Below the pieces are notes generated by a model. It searched no databases and had not been told where the DNA came from. It worked only from the letters and a program-made list of their open reading frames with translations. Below, in pieces: positions 46,950-57,973 of a stretch of DNA of 64,000 bases. Each line of letters starts with the position of its first letter. Position 1 is the first letter of the stretch. The translations under genes and the position numbers were made by a program. Source of the stretch: Symsagittifera roscoffensis (Eukaryota > Xenacoelomorpha > Acoela > Convolutidae); NCBI RefSeq assembly GCF_963678635.1, contig NC_087062.1, positions 13,994,670 to 14,058,669 on the forward strand, in the 5' to 3' direction.

Positions 46950-48830
46950 CTTTAATGCGCCCCCGGTTTGAGCCTAGGAGTTTTTTTTAAATTAGTTAAA
47001 GCGTGTTTGGACAATTTTATAATTTAGGTAAAATACTCAGTGAAATAGAAGGGATTATCAAAGGTGACTCCTAAAAGTTGAGATTTTTGAATGGTAGATA
47101 GTTTTTTCGAGTATCTTTTCGGTAATCATATTACAATGATTCTTTAATGCTTTATTCCAGATTCTTATTGTTCTGAAAATTTGTCTGCAGATAGTTTTAA
47201 ACTGCGTTTTTAAAGCCCAACATTTAAAAAACATAGGTGGGGCTGTACCATGTAGTTTACGTTCAGTCGTGTTATATCCAGTGGTGATGATAGAAAAACC
47301 ATCTGCATATGTTGTTTAATTGATGTTTTTGGCAGATGGAAGTGTCATTGATCATATGTATATATTGAAGAATAGGCAAAACACCTACTTGCTGCACGCA
47401 TTGTTGTATTCGTCGCATTCTTTTTTCGTTCCTAAATTCATACACAAGTAACACAAGTTGCTTTGGCTTGTAGATATGTTGTTATCCGTATTTTGTGTTG
47501 TTTGGGAGAGTCGAATTTTTAGTAGCATGCAAAACGATACCGTGATCCACTGTGTCAAAAGTTGCAATAAGGTCTAAGGCAACCAAGAGTGTGTCAGGGG
47601 TTATGCGGTTTGAAGCAGTGTTTTTTGACCTCTGTTTTCTAAATTCGTGGTGATCTACTAGGGGGAGACGCTGAAATCACGCAGCAAGCTACTTTTAATC
47701 AATTTAGCTAGTAGGGATAAGAGCACTTTGTGAGCTTCATTTTTGCTGTTGTGCGGTTTCAAAAAAAAAAGATAGAGTCGATCGGCCTCCCAGATTTGCA
47801 GAATGATTCACGAGTTGAGAGTGAGTGATACAAGCTAGTTCTATAAGGAAGTTGATACCTTTCTCTCCGGGGTAGTTCAGATAAATGGTCACAATAATGT
47901 CCGGCCCTAAATCTTTCCTTTTCTTGTTCAGTTTCATTTAGGTTGTGATGACCTCTGGAACAATTATGGTGGATTTAAAACGCCTTTCTTTTAGTCTGCT
48001 GAGCGCGCTGCATTTCTCTTTATTTGGGATGCGCGGTTGAGGACAATTGTTAATTGAAGTGAGTGCCACATTTTTTCGAATCATACAATGGTTAATTCAA
48101 ATTTATGGGTTGATTTTGTGCATTTTCAGCTGATTTGCCTGCTAAAGAGGTGGCAGTTTTTCATAAATTGTGACTAACTTCTTTGTGGGTGAGGGTATTA
48201 ACGAATTCAAACTATTTATCGCGTTAGTTAAAAGTATATATGAAAATTTTGCCGAATGTTATGAAAGTTAAAGTTATGAAAGTTCTTTTTAATAGTTCAA
48301 AAAAATTGTCATCAAAAAAGGGTTAGTACGATTGCCTGATGATCAAAGCCAAGGCAAGACTCTGGGGTCTAGCTAACATTCAATACCAGGTTTGCACTAG
48401 CAAGACTTATGTCGGGTGCCTTTCACAAATTGAGATTCTCATTTATGACTACATGGTCTGAGTCATCAATTTCTTTGGCTAGTGTAGTTCCTTTAGCAAC
48501 CTCGTCAAATTCAGAGAACCAGAGAAAGTTATGAGTAATTAAGTCACCGAAAAAAATTAGATTCCCCGAAATTGAGTATTTGATTTATGGACGAGTTGTA
48601 ACCAGAGTCGCAGCTTGAGTCTAGTGAGCTGTACACATTAGTTACATTTATATGATTTTCTTCCAATTTTAATTCTATTCCTCTGTTTTCTCAGTGTGAG
48701 TCTTGAGGGTCCAATTTATTTTCTAGGAGCTTAACCTGTTTTTGATGAGAAAAACCTCTTCGCGGCAGTATCCAAGTCATTCTTACAGCATGGCACAAAT
48801 AACGCACTTACCTTCTGCAACATAACATCG
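46950..48830 (-). pseudogene. Decayed non-LTR retrotransposon (LINE) with endonuclease and RT remnants
   Basis: Read on the minus strand, endonuclease-like sequence comes first: GDLITHNFLWF near 48,540, DSDHVVINENLNL near 48,445, and KAPDISLASANLV near 48,400, as in the C-terminal part of APE-type endonucleases. RT follows with GPDIIVTIYLNYPG near 47,900, LLVALDLIATFDTVDH at 47,541-47,590, YADGFSIITTG at 47,279-47,312 (the catalytic YADD is YADG), and LLGVTFD near 47,065. Frames change several times and stops are frequent, so it is long dead. The clade cannot be assigned without a search. Confidence 0.8.
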
Positions 48831-49914
48831 TAGCCCAATTCTTGTCCGATTTCCCATAAACTGGTCTCGAATAGCTTTTGGCAAAAAACTTGGATAAACT
48901 ATCAATTTGAACTTTGATTGTTTTTCTTTCCAACAGCCAAAACTTTATATGGAGTGCTATAAGTTTGAGGGATATGGGGCATCAATATGAACAATTAGAT
49001 CGCCTCAAATCAATTTGGAATGATTTTGACTGCAGGATCATTTGCCACGCTGAAATAACACGTGCTAACACTTTCCTCGCCAAAGATAAATTCTGACAAG
49101 CGCGCATAAATTAGTACAGAACCTTTCCAAGCTTACAATTTTTGATAACCAATTAATTTAGCAAAAAATTTTACAAGTAAGATATCTTTTCTCATTTGAA
49201 CTCAGGGAGGCGATACTTTCTGTGGTACCAAAAAATTGTCGCTGAGAACTACTATTCGAACGCCGAAACTGATCTCAATAAAAACACCAAGCATATATAA
49301 TCCAATACTTTCTCCAAAAGGTGCAACAATAACTAACTAGTATATCATATCACCAATTGCTTCTGTTTAACTTTCAAGTGTTTTTTTTTTAAATTAAAAT
49401 GAGTAGTACTCGGTCTTTTCTGCTCATTCCGATTTAAATCTAAGCTTTGCCTTTTCCTGATTAACAGCTAAAAGGATATCTAGCTTCTATAATCAGCGAA
49501 AGGATACATGCAATATATATGCTTCATAGCCTCGGAAATGAGGAAACAGGCCAAGACGTATTCTTACATTTTCAGTTCCAAGAGTTTATCTTACTCTTTT
49601 TTTTATTAATGTACTCGTTTGTTGTTTTAGAATATGTAAATTTGGCAATGCGTCTAGCTTGAAGCAGTCTCCTTCTCTATCGGATGATCTCAACTGCATG
49701 TCAAAACTAAGGAAAAACTCAAATGTCTAAAACCTAGTTAATAAATTTTACTACTTGATTGCAATAATACACGTATAAAAACACTAGTTAAATCGTACTA
49801 ATTGATTGCAAAAATACACGTCTAAAAACTATTACAAAATGATAAAACACAAAGTCGTTCACGCTGGAATCACACTCAAATACAGTTCGATATGTTTTTT
49901 TTCAACACCCATAT
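48831..49914. other. AT-rich stretch between the LINE and the LDAF1-like gene
   Basis: A 53-codon plus-strand frame follows a good acceptor (TTTCCAACAG at 48,936) and ends in TGA at 49,096, but its phase does not fit exon C and no homology is apparent. Nothing else was recognised. No obvious AATAAA for the minus-strand gene at 49,915 was found here. Confidence 0.4.
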
Positions 49915-50316
49915 TCAGTTCACTTTTGAGCTATCTTGTTCGATTGGGTTTGGCACAAATAACCTGAAGAGATGCAGAAATATTGCGAGCGAAGCTGTGC
50001 CTAAAGAGGCTGCCACGACTGATATTGCGATAAAAATAAACACGAAGAAGGCTCCGAACACGAAAAACGCCCCCTCCACAAATACTATAGAGCACAAAGC
50101 TACAAATAGAGAGAATACAATAAATGTGAAAGTAACAAAACATGGCACCACTGAGACGGCTATCATGATGCCGAAGAAGACGGCTGTTAAAACGTGGTCG
50201 CCAGCCCACATTCGAATGGATTCAAGAATGACATCTAGATTGGAAGAGCAAAGTGATTTGGAGTTACTATCACAATGTTTCAAGTTGTGTTCGTTTCCAG
50301 AAGATCGTCGGCTCAT
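49915..50316 (-). CDS. Small membrane protein resembling promethin / lipid droplet assembly factor 1
   Basis: A single open frame of 133 codons. Residues 1-40 are hydrophilic (MSRRSSGNEHNLKHC). From about 42 to 118 the chain is almost entirely hydrophobic, with AVSVVPCFVTFTFIVF, IVFVEGAFFVFGAFF and AISVVAASLGTASLAIF, then a short polar tail. This layout, with a VP turn, an EG pair between hydrophobic hairpins and a Gly-containing second hairpin, is that of promethin/LDAF1 (TMEM159), which works with seipin at ER sites of lipid-droplet formation. The match is by pattern recalled, not by search. Just upstream of the ATG the sequence is CTTTTTTCAG then ACAAGAGA, so a 3' splice site lies eight bases before the start, implying a 5' leader intron or trans-splicing. 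An oleosin-like or generic multi-pass protein is the alternative. Confidence 0.6.
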   Translation of the reverse strand: MSRRSSGNEHNLKHCDSNSKSLCSSNLDVILESIRMWAGDHVLTAVFFGIMIAVSVVPCFVTFTFIVFSLFVALCSIVFVEGAFFVFGAFFVFIFIAISVVAASLGTASLAIFLHLFRLFVPNPIEQDSSKVN

Positions 50317-51334
50317 TCTCTTGTCTGAAAAAAGCAGGAGAAATTTTCCATAAGCAATGGGGGTGGGATCAGATTTTCGAACATTGAGAACGACTAAATT
50401 GGTTTTGCGAGCTCTCCCAAATCACTAAACAGACACTATTCTGATCAATTTTTCTGCGAACGTCGAATCTTTAAAAAAGAGCAAAAATGTTCTTGGAAGG
50501 TTTCGACCCCCAAAAAACGCGATTTCGGAACGCTCTCCCCCCTCAAAAATATTATATATTGGTGCCGAAGTCGCTTTTAGAAAAATTTCAGGATCTGTCG
50601 GCCAAATTGGATACCTTGAAATAGTACCAAGGAAGCGGAACAAATTGAAATGTCTTCAAATGATTCCACATTCGCTGACCTACACACCCTCATGGTTCCT
50701 CCTTTCCGTTTAATTCCAGTGTTTGGAACAAATATAGAGAGAAGTAGAAAGCAGATGAACTCAAAAAATCGGTGTATATTTGTTTAAAACAACAGAATAA
50801 ACTGAAAGAAAGCAGACAAAAAATGGGAAATAATTTCAAAAAATAAACATGGATTTGAACATTTAAAAAAACCTTTCGATTAGTTAAAATAAAGAGCACA
50901 GCTTATGAGACAAAAAAAACGTATGCAGAAAAAAATTAACTGGTCTATCGGCGCTCAAAATGCTATGCATTCTCTGCCAAATCTTGACGCCACTCACAGA
51001 ATTTGTTTCACTAAGCCGGGTTTCACTAAAATCCAACTGTTTACTACTGATCTTATAAGACTAGCCGGTAACCAAAAACGTTCACGCGACAAAATTTTTG
51101 CGGGATGGAAGACAATAGCTCTTTCAAGAGTAATAACTATATATTTTTATGCAAATTCACGAAAATCTGAAATCGAAGATCATTCAAGAGGAACTTATCT
51201 AGGTTTAGAATGTGAAAGTTTGGTTCATTAACTGAGACGAAGCAGATCGCAACATTTGTAATACAGCACAAACATAGCATGGCAAACAGGCCGCCAAAAA
51301 GATAAAATTAGTGACACGGCAATTTTTTTTAAAA
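50317..51334. other. AT-rich stretch, no supported gene
   Basis: Frames at 50,425-50,643 (minus) and 50,905-51,231 (plus) lack recognisable motifs. The latter may derive from repeat sequence. Any upstream exon of the LDAF1-like gene would be expected here, but none could be picked. Confidence 0.4.
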
Positions 51335-53930
51335 AGACTAGAGTGTAACGCACCTTCGGTGCTTCGAATTTATGATAACATGAAAAACTGGGAACATGAT
51401 CTGGAAACCAGATCTGCAGGCTTTTAGTGAACTCTGAAAGCACCCAATTACATGGTAATTTCATATTTGATATTTTTTAATTCCTTTTTTTCGTCATCTC
51501 GAAAACGTCAAATCTCGAAAAGTACAAGTATTTGAGTAGTCATATTTGGAGGCAGGATTTACAACTCCTGGAAGTACCCTGGCAGCACCAAACTACAGGG
51601 TTAGGAATTTCAAATTAAAAAACACTCAAAATTGAGTTTTATGAAAAATTTTGAAAAATCATAAAAACGTCATATCTGGAAAACTTCAAAAAACACAAAA
51701 ATTTGAGCAGTCATAATTGGATGCAAGGTTCGCAAACCGCGAGAGTACTCTGATAGTCCCCACAAAAACAGGGTTGGGAATTTCAAATTTTGAAGAAAAA
51801 AAAATTGTTTGCGTTTTCTGAAACTTTTTTGAAAAATGACAAAACACGTCATATCTTAAAAACTACAAGAATTTGAGCAATCATATTTGGAAGCAAGATT
51901 CGCAACCCCTGAGAAAACCCGACAGCATCCAACTACAGGGTTGGGAATTTCAAATTTTTAAAAAAAAGTTTGTTTGGGTTTTCTGAAAAATTTTGAAAAT
52001 ATCACTAAAAACATCATACGACAAAAACTAAAAGCAATTGAGCAGTAATATTTGAGGGCAAGATTTGCAACTCCTGAGAGTACCCTGGCAGCACCCAACA
52101 GCTTAAAGAATTTGAAATTTTGAAAAAAAAATGAATTTAAGTTTTTGAAAAATGTTTTGAAAAAATCACAAAAACCGTCATATCTCGAAAACTACAGCAA
52201 CTTCAGCAGTCGTAATTGGAGTCAAGGTTCGCAACCCCTGAAAGTTTTCTGATAGCCCCCAACTAGTGTTGCAAAATTTCAAAATTTTGAAGAAAAAAAT
52301 TAATTTAACTTTTTTTGAAAAATCACAAAAAAACGTCATCTCGAAAAATAAACGGATTTGAGCAGTCAGATTTGGAGCCAAGATTCCCAACTCCTGAGAG
52401 TACCCTGACAGCACCCAGATACAAATTAAAGAATTTCAAATTCTGAAAAAAAAAATATTTTAAAATTTTGAAAATTGTTTTGAAAAAATCACAAAAAACG
52501 TCATATCTCGAAAACTACAGCAACTTGAGCAGTCAGAATTGGAGGCAAGGTTCGCAACCCCCTGAAAACACTCTGATAGCGCCCAACTACAGGGTTGCCA
52601 TTTTTCAAATTTTGAAGAAAAAAATTGATTTAATTTTATTTTAAATTTTTTTTTGAAAAATCACAAAAAACTTCATCTCTCGAAAGCTTAAATGATTTGA
52701 GCAGTCATATTTGGAGGCAAGGTTGGAGCCAGATAAAGAGAAAAAAAGATTAGAGACAACCGTTTGACAGTAGTATTATTTTAAACTGAATCGTCGAAAC
52801 CAAATTGAAAGTTAAAAAAATAGTAGACGGGTAGACAGACATAATCAAATTAAATAAAAAAGCAAGTATACAGACAGACAGACAGACTTAATTTGGCCTC
52901 GAAAAAAAATTACTGAAAAATTAATGACCTTGCTGAAAACCAATTAAAAAAATTTCTTAAGCATTGCAATATATGACATAGCTTAAACATGAAAAAATTC
53001 TTTCGTTAAACATGCAAAATTATTATGCTTAAACATGGGAGATAGCTGTCAATAGCATTTAAATATAGTATAGATAGATATAGGTAGATAGATAAGTAGA
53101 TCAGTCAGAATTTTCGAGTATCATATTATTTTGTATCATATTAAAATATTTTGAGGAAATGCCCAGAAATATGTCGGCAATGGTCTGGATTATGGGTTTC
53201 AAAAAGCGTTCCTTTTGATTGACCCCAAGATGATTCGTCTTATGACTTCCAGGATCATATCCGTTTCTGACCTTAGTGTTTTTTTTGCAGTTTAGGACAA
53301 AACATGGTCGGATCAAAAGTAGCTCCTACTTATTTATGATTTTTCTTAAGATGGTGAAGCTCATTATCAAACACAGAGGCGAAGCGGAGCTTTGCAACAC
53401 TTGCAATACAAAGAAAAACATTGCGCTATAAGACAGTGAATGGAAAAACAGACGAAAGGCAAAAAATTGTGAAAACTTTTATTGAAGAAACTACTTGAAA
53501 AAAGTCGAAAAAACAACCAACAAAAACTACATGTTTGTATCGGAAGATATTTATAAACTGCCTTAAAAGCATTGGGAAAGGCTTTAAGAGCAAAAACTAA
53601 AGCAAAAAAATTGGGGTCGACCCCTATTGAGTCGAAAATACAACTGTTGTTAAAACATGTTTTTATAAAGTTTCACGCGTTTTCATGACCCATCCGTACT
53701 TAATCTTGCAATTTTAGTAAAAATTTCGGGAAGTAAACCGATAAAAACTGTAATAATATTATAAATGACATTCATAAAATAAAAACTAACCGACGAAATT
53801 TAAGACGAAAACCACAAATCCGAAAAAATCAAAAATTTCAAATATACGTATTTGGAAAATCAATTACTACCTTAAATGAACTCAACCTAATTACTACCTT
53901 TATGATAGATATTTTATTTAATATTTCAAG
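51335..53930. repeat. Dispersed repeat with about 165-bp tandem units (copy 5)
   Basis: Opens with GACTAGAGTGTAACGCACCT TCGGTGC. About eight tandem units follow to 52,740, with CGTCATATCTCGAAAACTAC words 158-179 bp apart. Then come simple repeats (AGACAGACAGACAG near 52,875; AGATAGATATAGGTAGATAG near 53,075). From about 53,380 the sequence follows 2140-2760 and 7730-8360, e.g. CTACATGTTTGTATC and CCACAAATCCGAAAAAATC. So the same order of modules recurs as in copies 1 and 2, at lower identity. Confidence 0.7.
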
Positions 53931-54543
53931 TACTTGAGCTGATGAGTAACGTGAAAGTAAACTCTAGCTATTTTACAGATTGCTAAAAAGAAAGTGTTTG
54001 AGAGGTTAAAAAAGTCTAATTCCAGGTTACAGGTACATGTGATCTCTCAAGTGAAAAGAGACATGAAGTATGTTGTTTAAACTTTGCTTATGAGTTAGCA
54101 AGGGCTCAGAATGAACTCCAGTTTAAACATCGCTAATCGCAACGGCATTGAAAAGTTTGAAGAATGAAGTTTAAACATCAAAACACGATAACTCGGAAGA
54201 TGAAAAATTCAAGTTCTCGATCGAAAAACATATGCTCATTAGACGATAATGAGATTAAGTGTAAAAAACAGACTCTCAAGAGCTTTTTGGCAAAAACTTA
54301 AGAGGTTACAATCATACAGTGTAAAAAAGCATATTTCCTAAAAAAAAAAGAGCCTGCTTTGGCTTTTTATAAACAAATGCTGTCAGATGATTATCCTTTG
54401 CAAGCGATTAATCAGCTGAGAAGACTTCAGAACATTGTTAACCAAAAATTTTGCCCAAAAATGTAACTGATTCGAAAACCTATGAGTTCGGAGAAGATCT
54501 AAGTGCTTTTGTCTTATAAACAAAAAATTTTGAAATGAGTACA
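53931..54543. other. AT-rich stretch downstream of RPS23
   Basis: No gene or repeat recognised. It contains the region where the minus-strand RPS23 transcript should end. Confidence 0.5.
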
Positions 54544-54549
54544 TTTATT
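54544..54549 (-). terminator. Polyadenylation signal of RPS23
   Basis: AATAAA on the minus strand, about 55 bases past the RPS23 stop codon. Confidence 0.6.
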
Positions 54550-54604
54550 TCAATTTAAGGAATAAACAGCAATTAATGCTCATTTCATTCTGACTTTCAG
54601 TTGC

Positions 54605-55175
<571 letters not shown>

Positions 55176-55738
55176 AACGATCTAAAAACTATTTGTTTGC
55201 AAACACGACTTTTTTTGGTACAACAGAAATCAGCTCCGGACAAAGAGCTACTGAACAAAAATATAAAAAAGGACCCATCGCAATTTCTTTTCATCAGACA
55301 CTCGAAAAAGAAATGGAGATGTAAGTCACCGTGTCGTAAGCCAACCCGTCAATTATAAAGCCAACGATTCCATAGACAATACAAGAATAGCCGGTTGCTG
55401 TGCACGTAGCACAGAATGATCCCAGTAAAATCCTAGCAAGAAAAAATACTTTTTTAATAAGTAATCAGAAGGTCATAAGTATCATAGTAACCGAGGTTAC
55501 AGTCAGGAGTGCCTTCATCACGTATTCCAGTCAAGATCCTCGAAATTTTCTAGATATGGAAGTGATAATGATAAAAGAAGATGACAAGTGTTGATGTCCT
55601 TACAATTAAAATCGATACGGGTTACATTTCTTCAATAAGAACACGCAACTCGACACGAGAAAGTTTAATATACAAGTGATCCAAATAAAAAATTTATTTG
55701 GTCATTTACTGTTCTGAGTACGCAAGCGGCGTTCGCAA
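55176..55738. other. Upstream flank of RPS23, no further gene
   Basis: The minus-strand sequence next to the RPS23 start reads TTAGATCGTT before the ATG, with the acceptor at its TAG. The rest should contain either a leader intron and promoter or, if trans-spliced, the outron. No core promoter element is certain. Confidence 0.45.
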
Positions 55739-56190
55739 TCTATACTGACAGGGAGATTCTGTTTTAAAAAGCTGCCTGCTCTGGGTTCCTTAGTGCATAT
55801 GCTTAGGTTCTTACAAAGCTTTCTCAAATCTATACTGACAGGGAGATTCTGTTTTAAAAAGCTGCCTGCTCTGGGTTCCTCAGTGCATATACTTAGGTTC
55901 TTACAAAGCTTTCGCAATCTATACTGACGGGGAGATTTTGTTTTAAAAAGCTGCCTGCTCTGGGTTCCTCAGTGCATATGCTTAGGTTCTTACAAAGCTT
56001 TCTCAAGCGGCGTTCGCAGTCAAAAGTTATTTGGTCATTTACTGTTCCGAATACGCAAGCGACGTTCGCAATCTATACTGACAGGGATTCTGTTTTAAAA
56101 AGCTGCCTGCTCTGGGTTCCTCAGTGCATATGCTTAGGTTCTTACAAAGCTTTCTTACAGTGCATATGCTTAGGTTCTTACAAATTTCTT
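55739..56190. repeat. Tandem repeat, unit 88-90 bp, four full units plus a partial
   Basis: Units starting TCTATACTGACAGGGAGATT begin at 55,739, 55,829 and 55,918, with a fourth near 56,072 and a partial fifth (CAGTGCATATGCTTAGGTTC) at 56,160. Identity between units is very high, so amplification is recent. The phrase GGTCATTTACTGTTC...ACGCAAGC..CGTTCGCAATC flanks unit 1 and recurs before unit 4, so a larger block was duplicated. Frames within are shadows. Confidence 0.9.
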
Positions 56191-56450
56191 CTGTCGACAC
56201 AGTCAAAGGTGGCGCTCATGTCAAGAAGGAGGAGGTGGAAATCACTGTCAACTCTCGAAATCGCTTTTTGAAAAAGATTTTTAACAGCGAAAACGTTCTC
56301 GGTAGTACTCCTGCCTGTTTGATAGGCGGCTTGTGACAGTGGATGTAACATTCGCCCAAATACTACACAGCGACGGAGCGTAGAAAAAGTACCTATTAAC
56401 GACTGGCAGGCGTCAGTTACCTTAATCCTACTCGTTTTTCACCGTCTCGA
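56190..56450 (-). pseudogene. Fragment of a non-LTR retrotransposon reverse transcriptase
   Basis: On the minus strand one frame is open and reads RRCVVFGRMLHPLS, QAAYQTGRSTTENVFAVKNL and LLLLDMSATFDCVDR. These are the conserved early RT blocks of LINEs, where motif A is normally LLLDMSxAFDTVDR. The fragment is cut off by the tandem repeats at 56,190, just after motif A. It differs clearly from the LINE at 47-48.8 kb. Clade unknown. Confidence 0.8.
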
Positions 56451-57260
56451 CCTTGCCAGTTGATTTTCTGGTCTGTTTAGGGCCAAGTAAAAAGTTACTA
56501 TTTTTAGGCCAACAGTCAAACGACTTTTGATCAGCTTTCGTTTACATGCGAACACAACCGCATAGCTGAGTCTCGGATCCTCAGACTACGTGATTGTCAT
56601 TAAAAACACGGCTCGAACAACCTATTTTAACATGTTTTTGTGTGACAGTTCTATATTAAATCCATTGGAGATGGATTGACCCTTTCCTCTTTCTAGCTAC
56701 TCATATTCTAAAATATCAAATTATACCGGTGTTAATTTAAAGTTTCACGACATCCAAGTAGCTATACAGTCAGTTTTATACAGTCCCTTCACATAAAACA
56801 GTCTCTGGGGGACCAAGCCTCCGCTCCCGTAATATTCCTGCGATAACGCTCTTATCTCTTCTAATTTGCGTCCCGGGAGGGTTCCGTGGAATATTCCTTC
56901 CCCACCGAAGCTTCCTTCTCCACTAATATCCGCTGATAAGGGTCTTATTGTGCTTTGTTGCCACGATAAGAGGCTTCGTGTTTTTTGTCTCTTGTGCGAC
57001 CGTTTTTCACACTATTTTGCGTTGTTCTGTTTTTTTCAGCTTTCTTGGTCAAAATGGCCGTTTTTCGTATTTCTGAGAAATATCAACTTGAAAATCGAAA
57101 TTTTAAAAATAGAAAATTTCAGAATACTTCGACCCTCCTTTCAAGAACTTTTTTGCTGTTAAGGCCTTTTCTCTCTGATTCGTGCTTCGTCGGAAGGTTG
57201 CGCTGTGCCATCTGGCAGAATGGCACATACTCCCCGGACAGTCCCCATCAATGTCCCTAT
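56451..57260. other. Non-coding stretch before the GC-rich block
   Basis: Mixed composition. GGTCTTATTG, ACGCTCTTATC and ACGATAAGAGG recur as short words around 56,850-56,970. No gene recognised. Confidence 0.4.
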
Positions 57261-57937
57261 TGATCGCATAACACCGGTTTATCGTCAAGTAGTTATCCAG
57301 TTCTCTGTAATCAATCTTACAAATCGCATAAGAAAATGAAATTTATCTACCCCACCTCAACTCACTACGTGTTCACAAATGGCATCGTACCACATCTCAC
57401 TGCCTTTTAACATTTTCACAAAATTTGCACCATGAGGAGTGTCCTAGATAAAATTTCTTTTCTGACTACTTACGTCGTCTTGCCATAAAATTTCTTTTTG
57501 CTCTTTGTGATTAAAAAGTGGGACGTGGCACGGCCACGCACCCGTTAAAATTAACTTAACGTCACTCACAAAGTATAATCAGTTATTTATGCGGTCCTTT
57601 CAATATTAAAACTAACAAACTCTGTGGCTAGGAAAGTTATTGAGTTACCCACCCTTCTCGAGCGAGTTTACTCAATCTTACCATGTCGCCACACAGTGAA
57701 ATTGTGTCTTACACAGGTTAAAAACTTCAATCGTGTTTAAATAGGTAAATATACTCACCTATGTTCTATATATACATACATAAATAGTCATAACTAAAAT
57801 TTCTTTTTCAACAATTTAACAATTGTAACAATTTTCAAAGTTTGGTTTGACCAAACTAAATCAAAACAAAAAGTTTAACAAGTTCAATAATCAAAACTTG
57901 GTTGATTGGTCCAAGTTTTAGCACACAAAGACAATCA
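57261..57937 (-). other. Possible LTR or 3' untranslated region next to the GC-rich block
   Basis: On the minus strand this follows the purine tract and would begin TGATTGTCTTTGTG. It contains two hairpins, AGTTTGGT/ACCAAACT (57,839-57,857) and AAAACTTGG/CCAAGTTTT (57,893-57,919), a TATATATAG near 57,770 and GCATAAATAA further on. If the block to the right is an LTR element, this is where its 3' LTR would be. No second copy is within the window, so the left edge and the identity are unproven. Confidence 0.35.
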
Positions 57938-57964
57938 AGTTTTTTCTCCTTCTCTTCTCTTCTT
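57938..57964 (-). promoter_or_regulatory. Polypurine tract after the 720-codon ORF
   Basis: Minus-strand sequence of about 27 bases made almost only of A and G, with AGAAGAGAAGAGAAGGAG then six A. It starts within ten bases of the ORF stop and is followed by a TG dinucleotide, as expected for plus-strand priming at the border of a 3' LTR. Confidence 0.5.
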
Positions 57965-57973
57965 TGTTCATCT

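Noticed and set aside
48937-49096. Terminal exon on the plus strand
   Set aside because: The acceptor is good and the frame ends in TGA, but the phase does not fit the preceding exon C and the peptide has no recognisable character.
49892-50353. Plus-strand 153-codon ORF opposite the LDAF1-like gene
   Set aside because: It is the antisense shadow of a hydrophobic coding region; the minus-strand frame has the coherent membrane-protein pattern and splice context.
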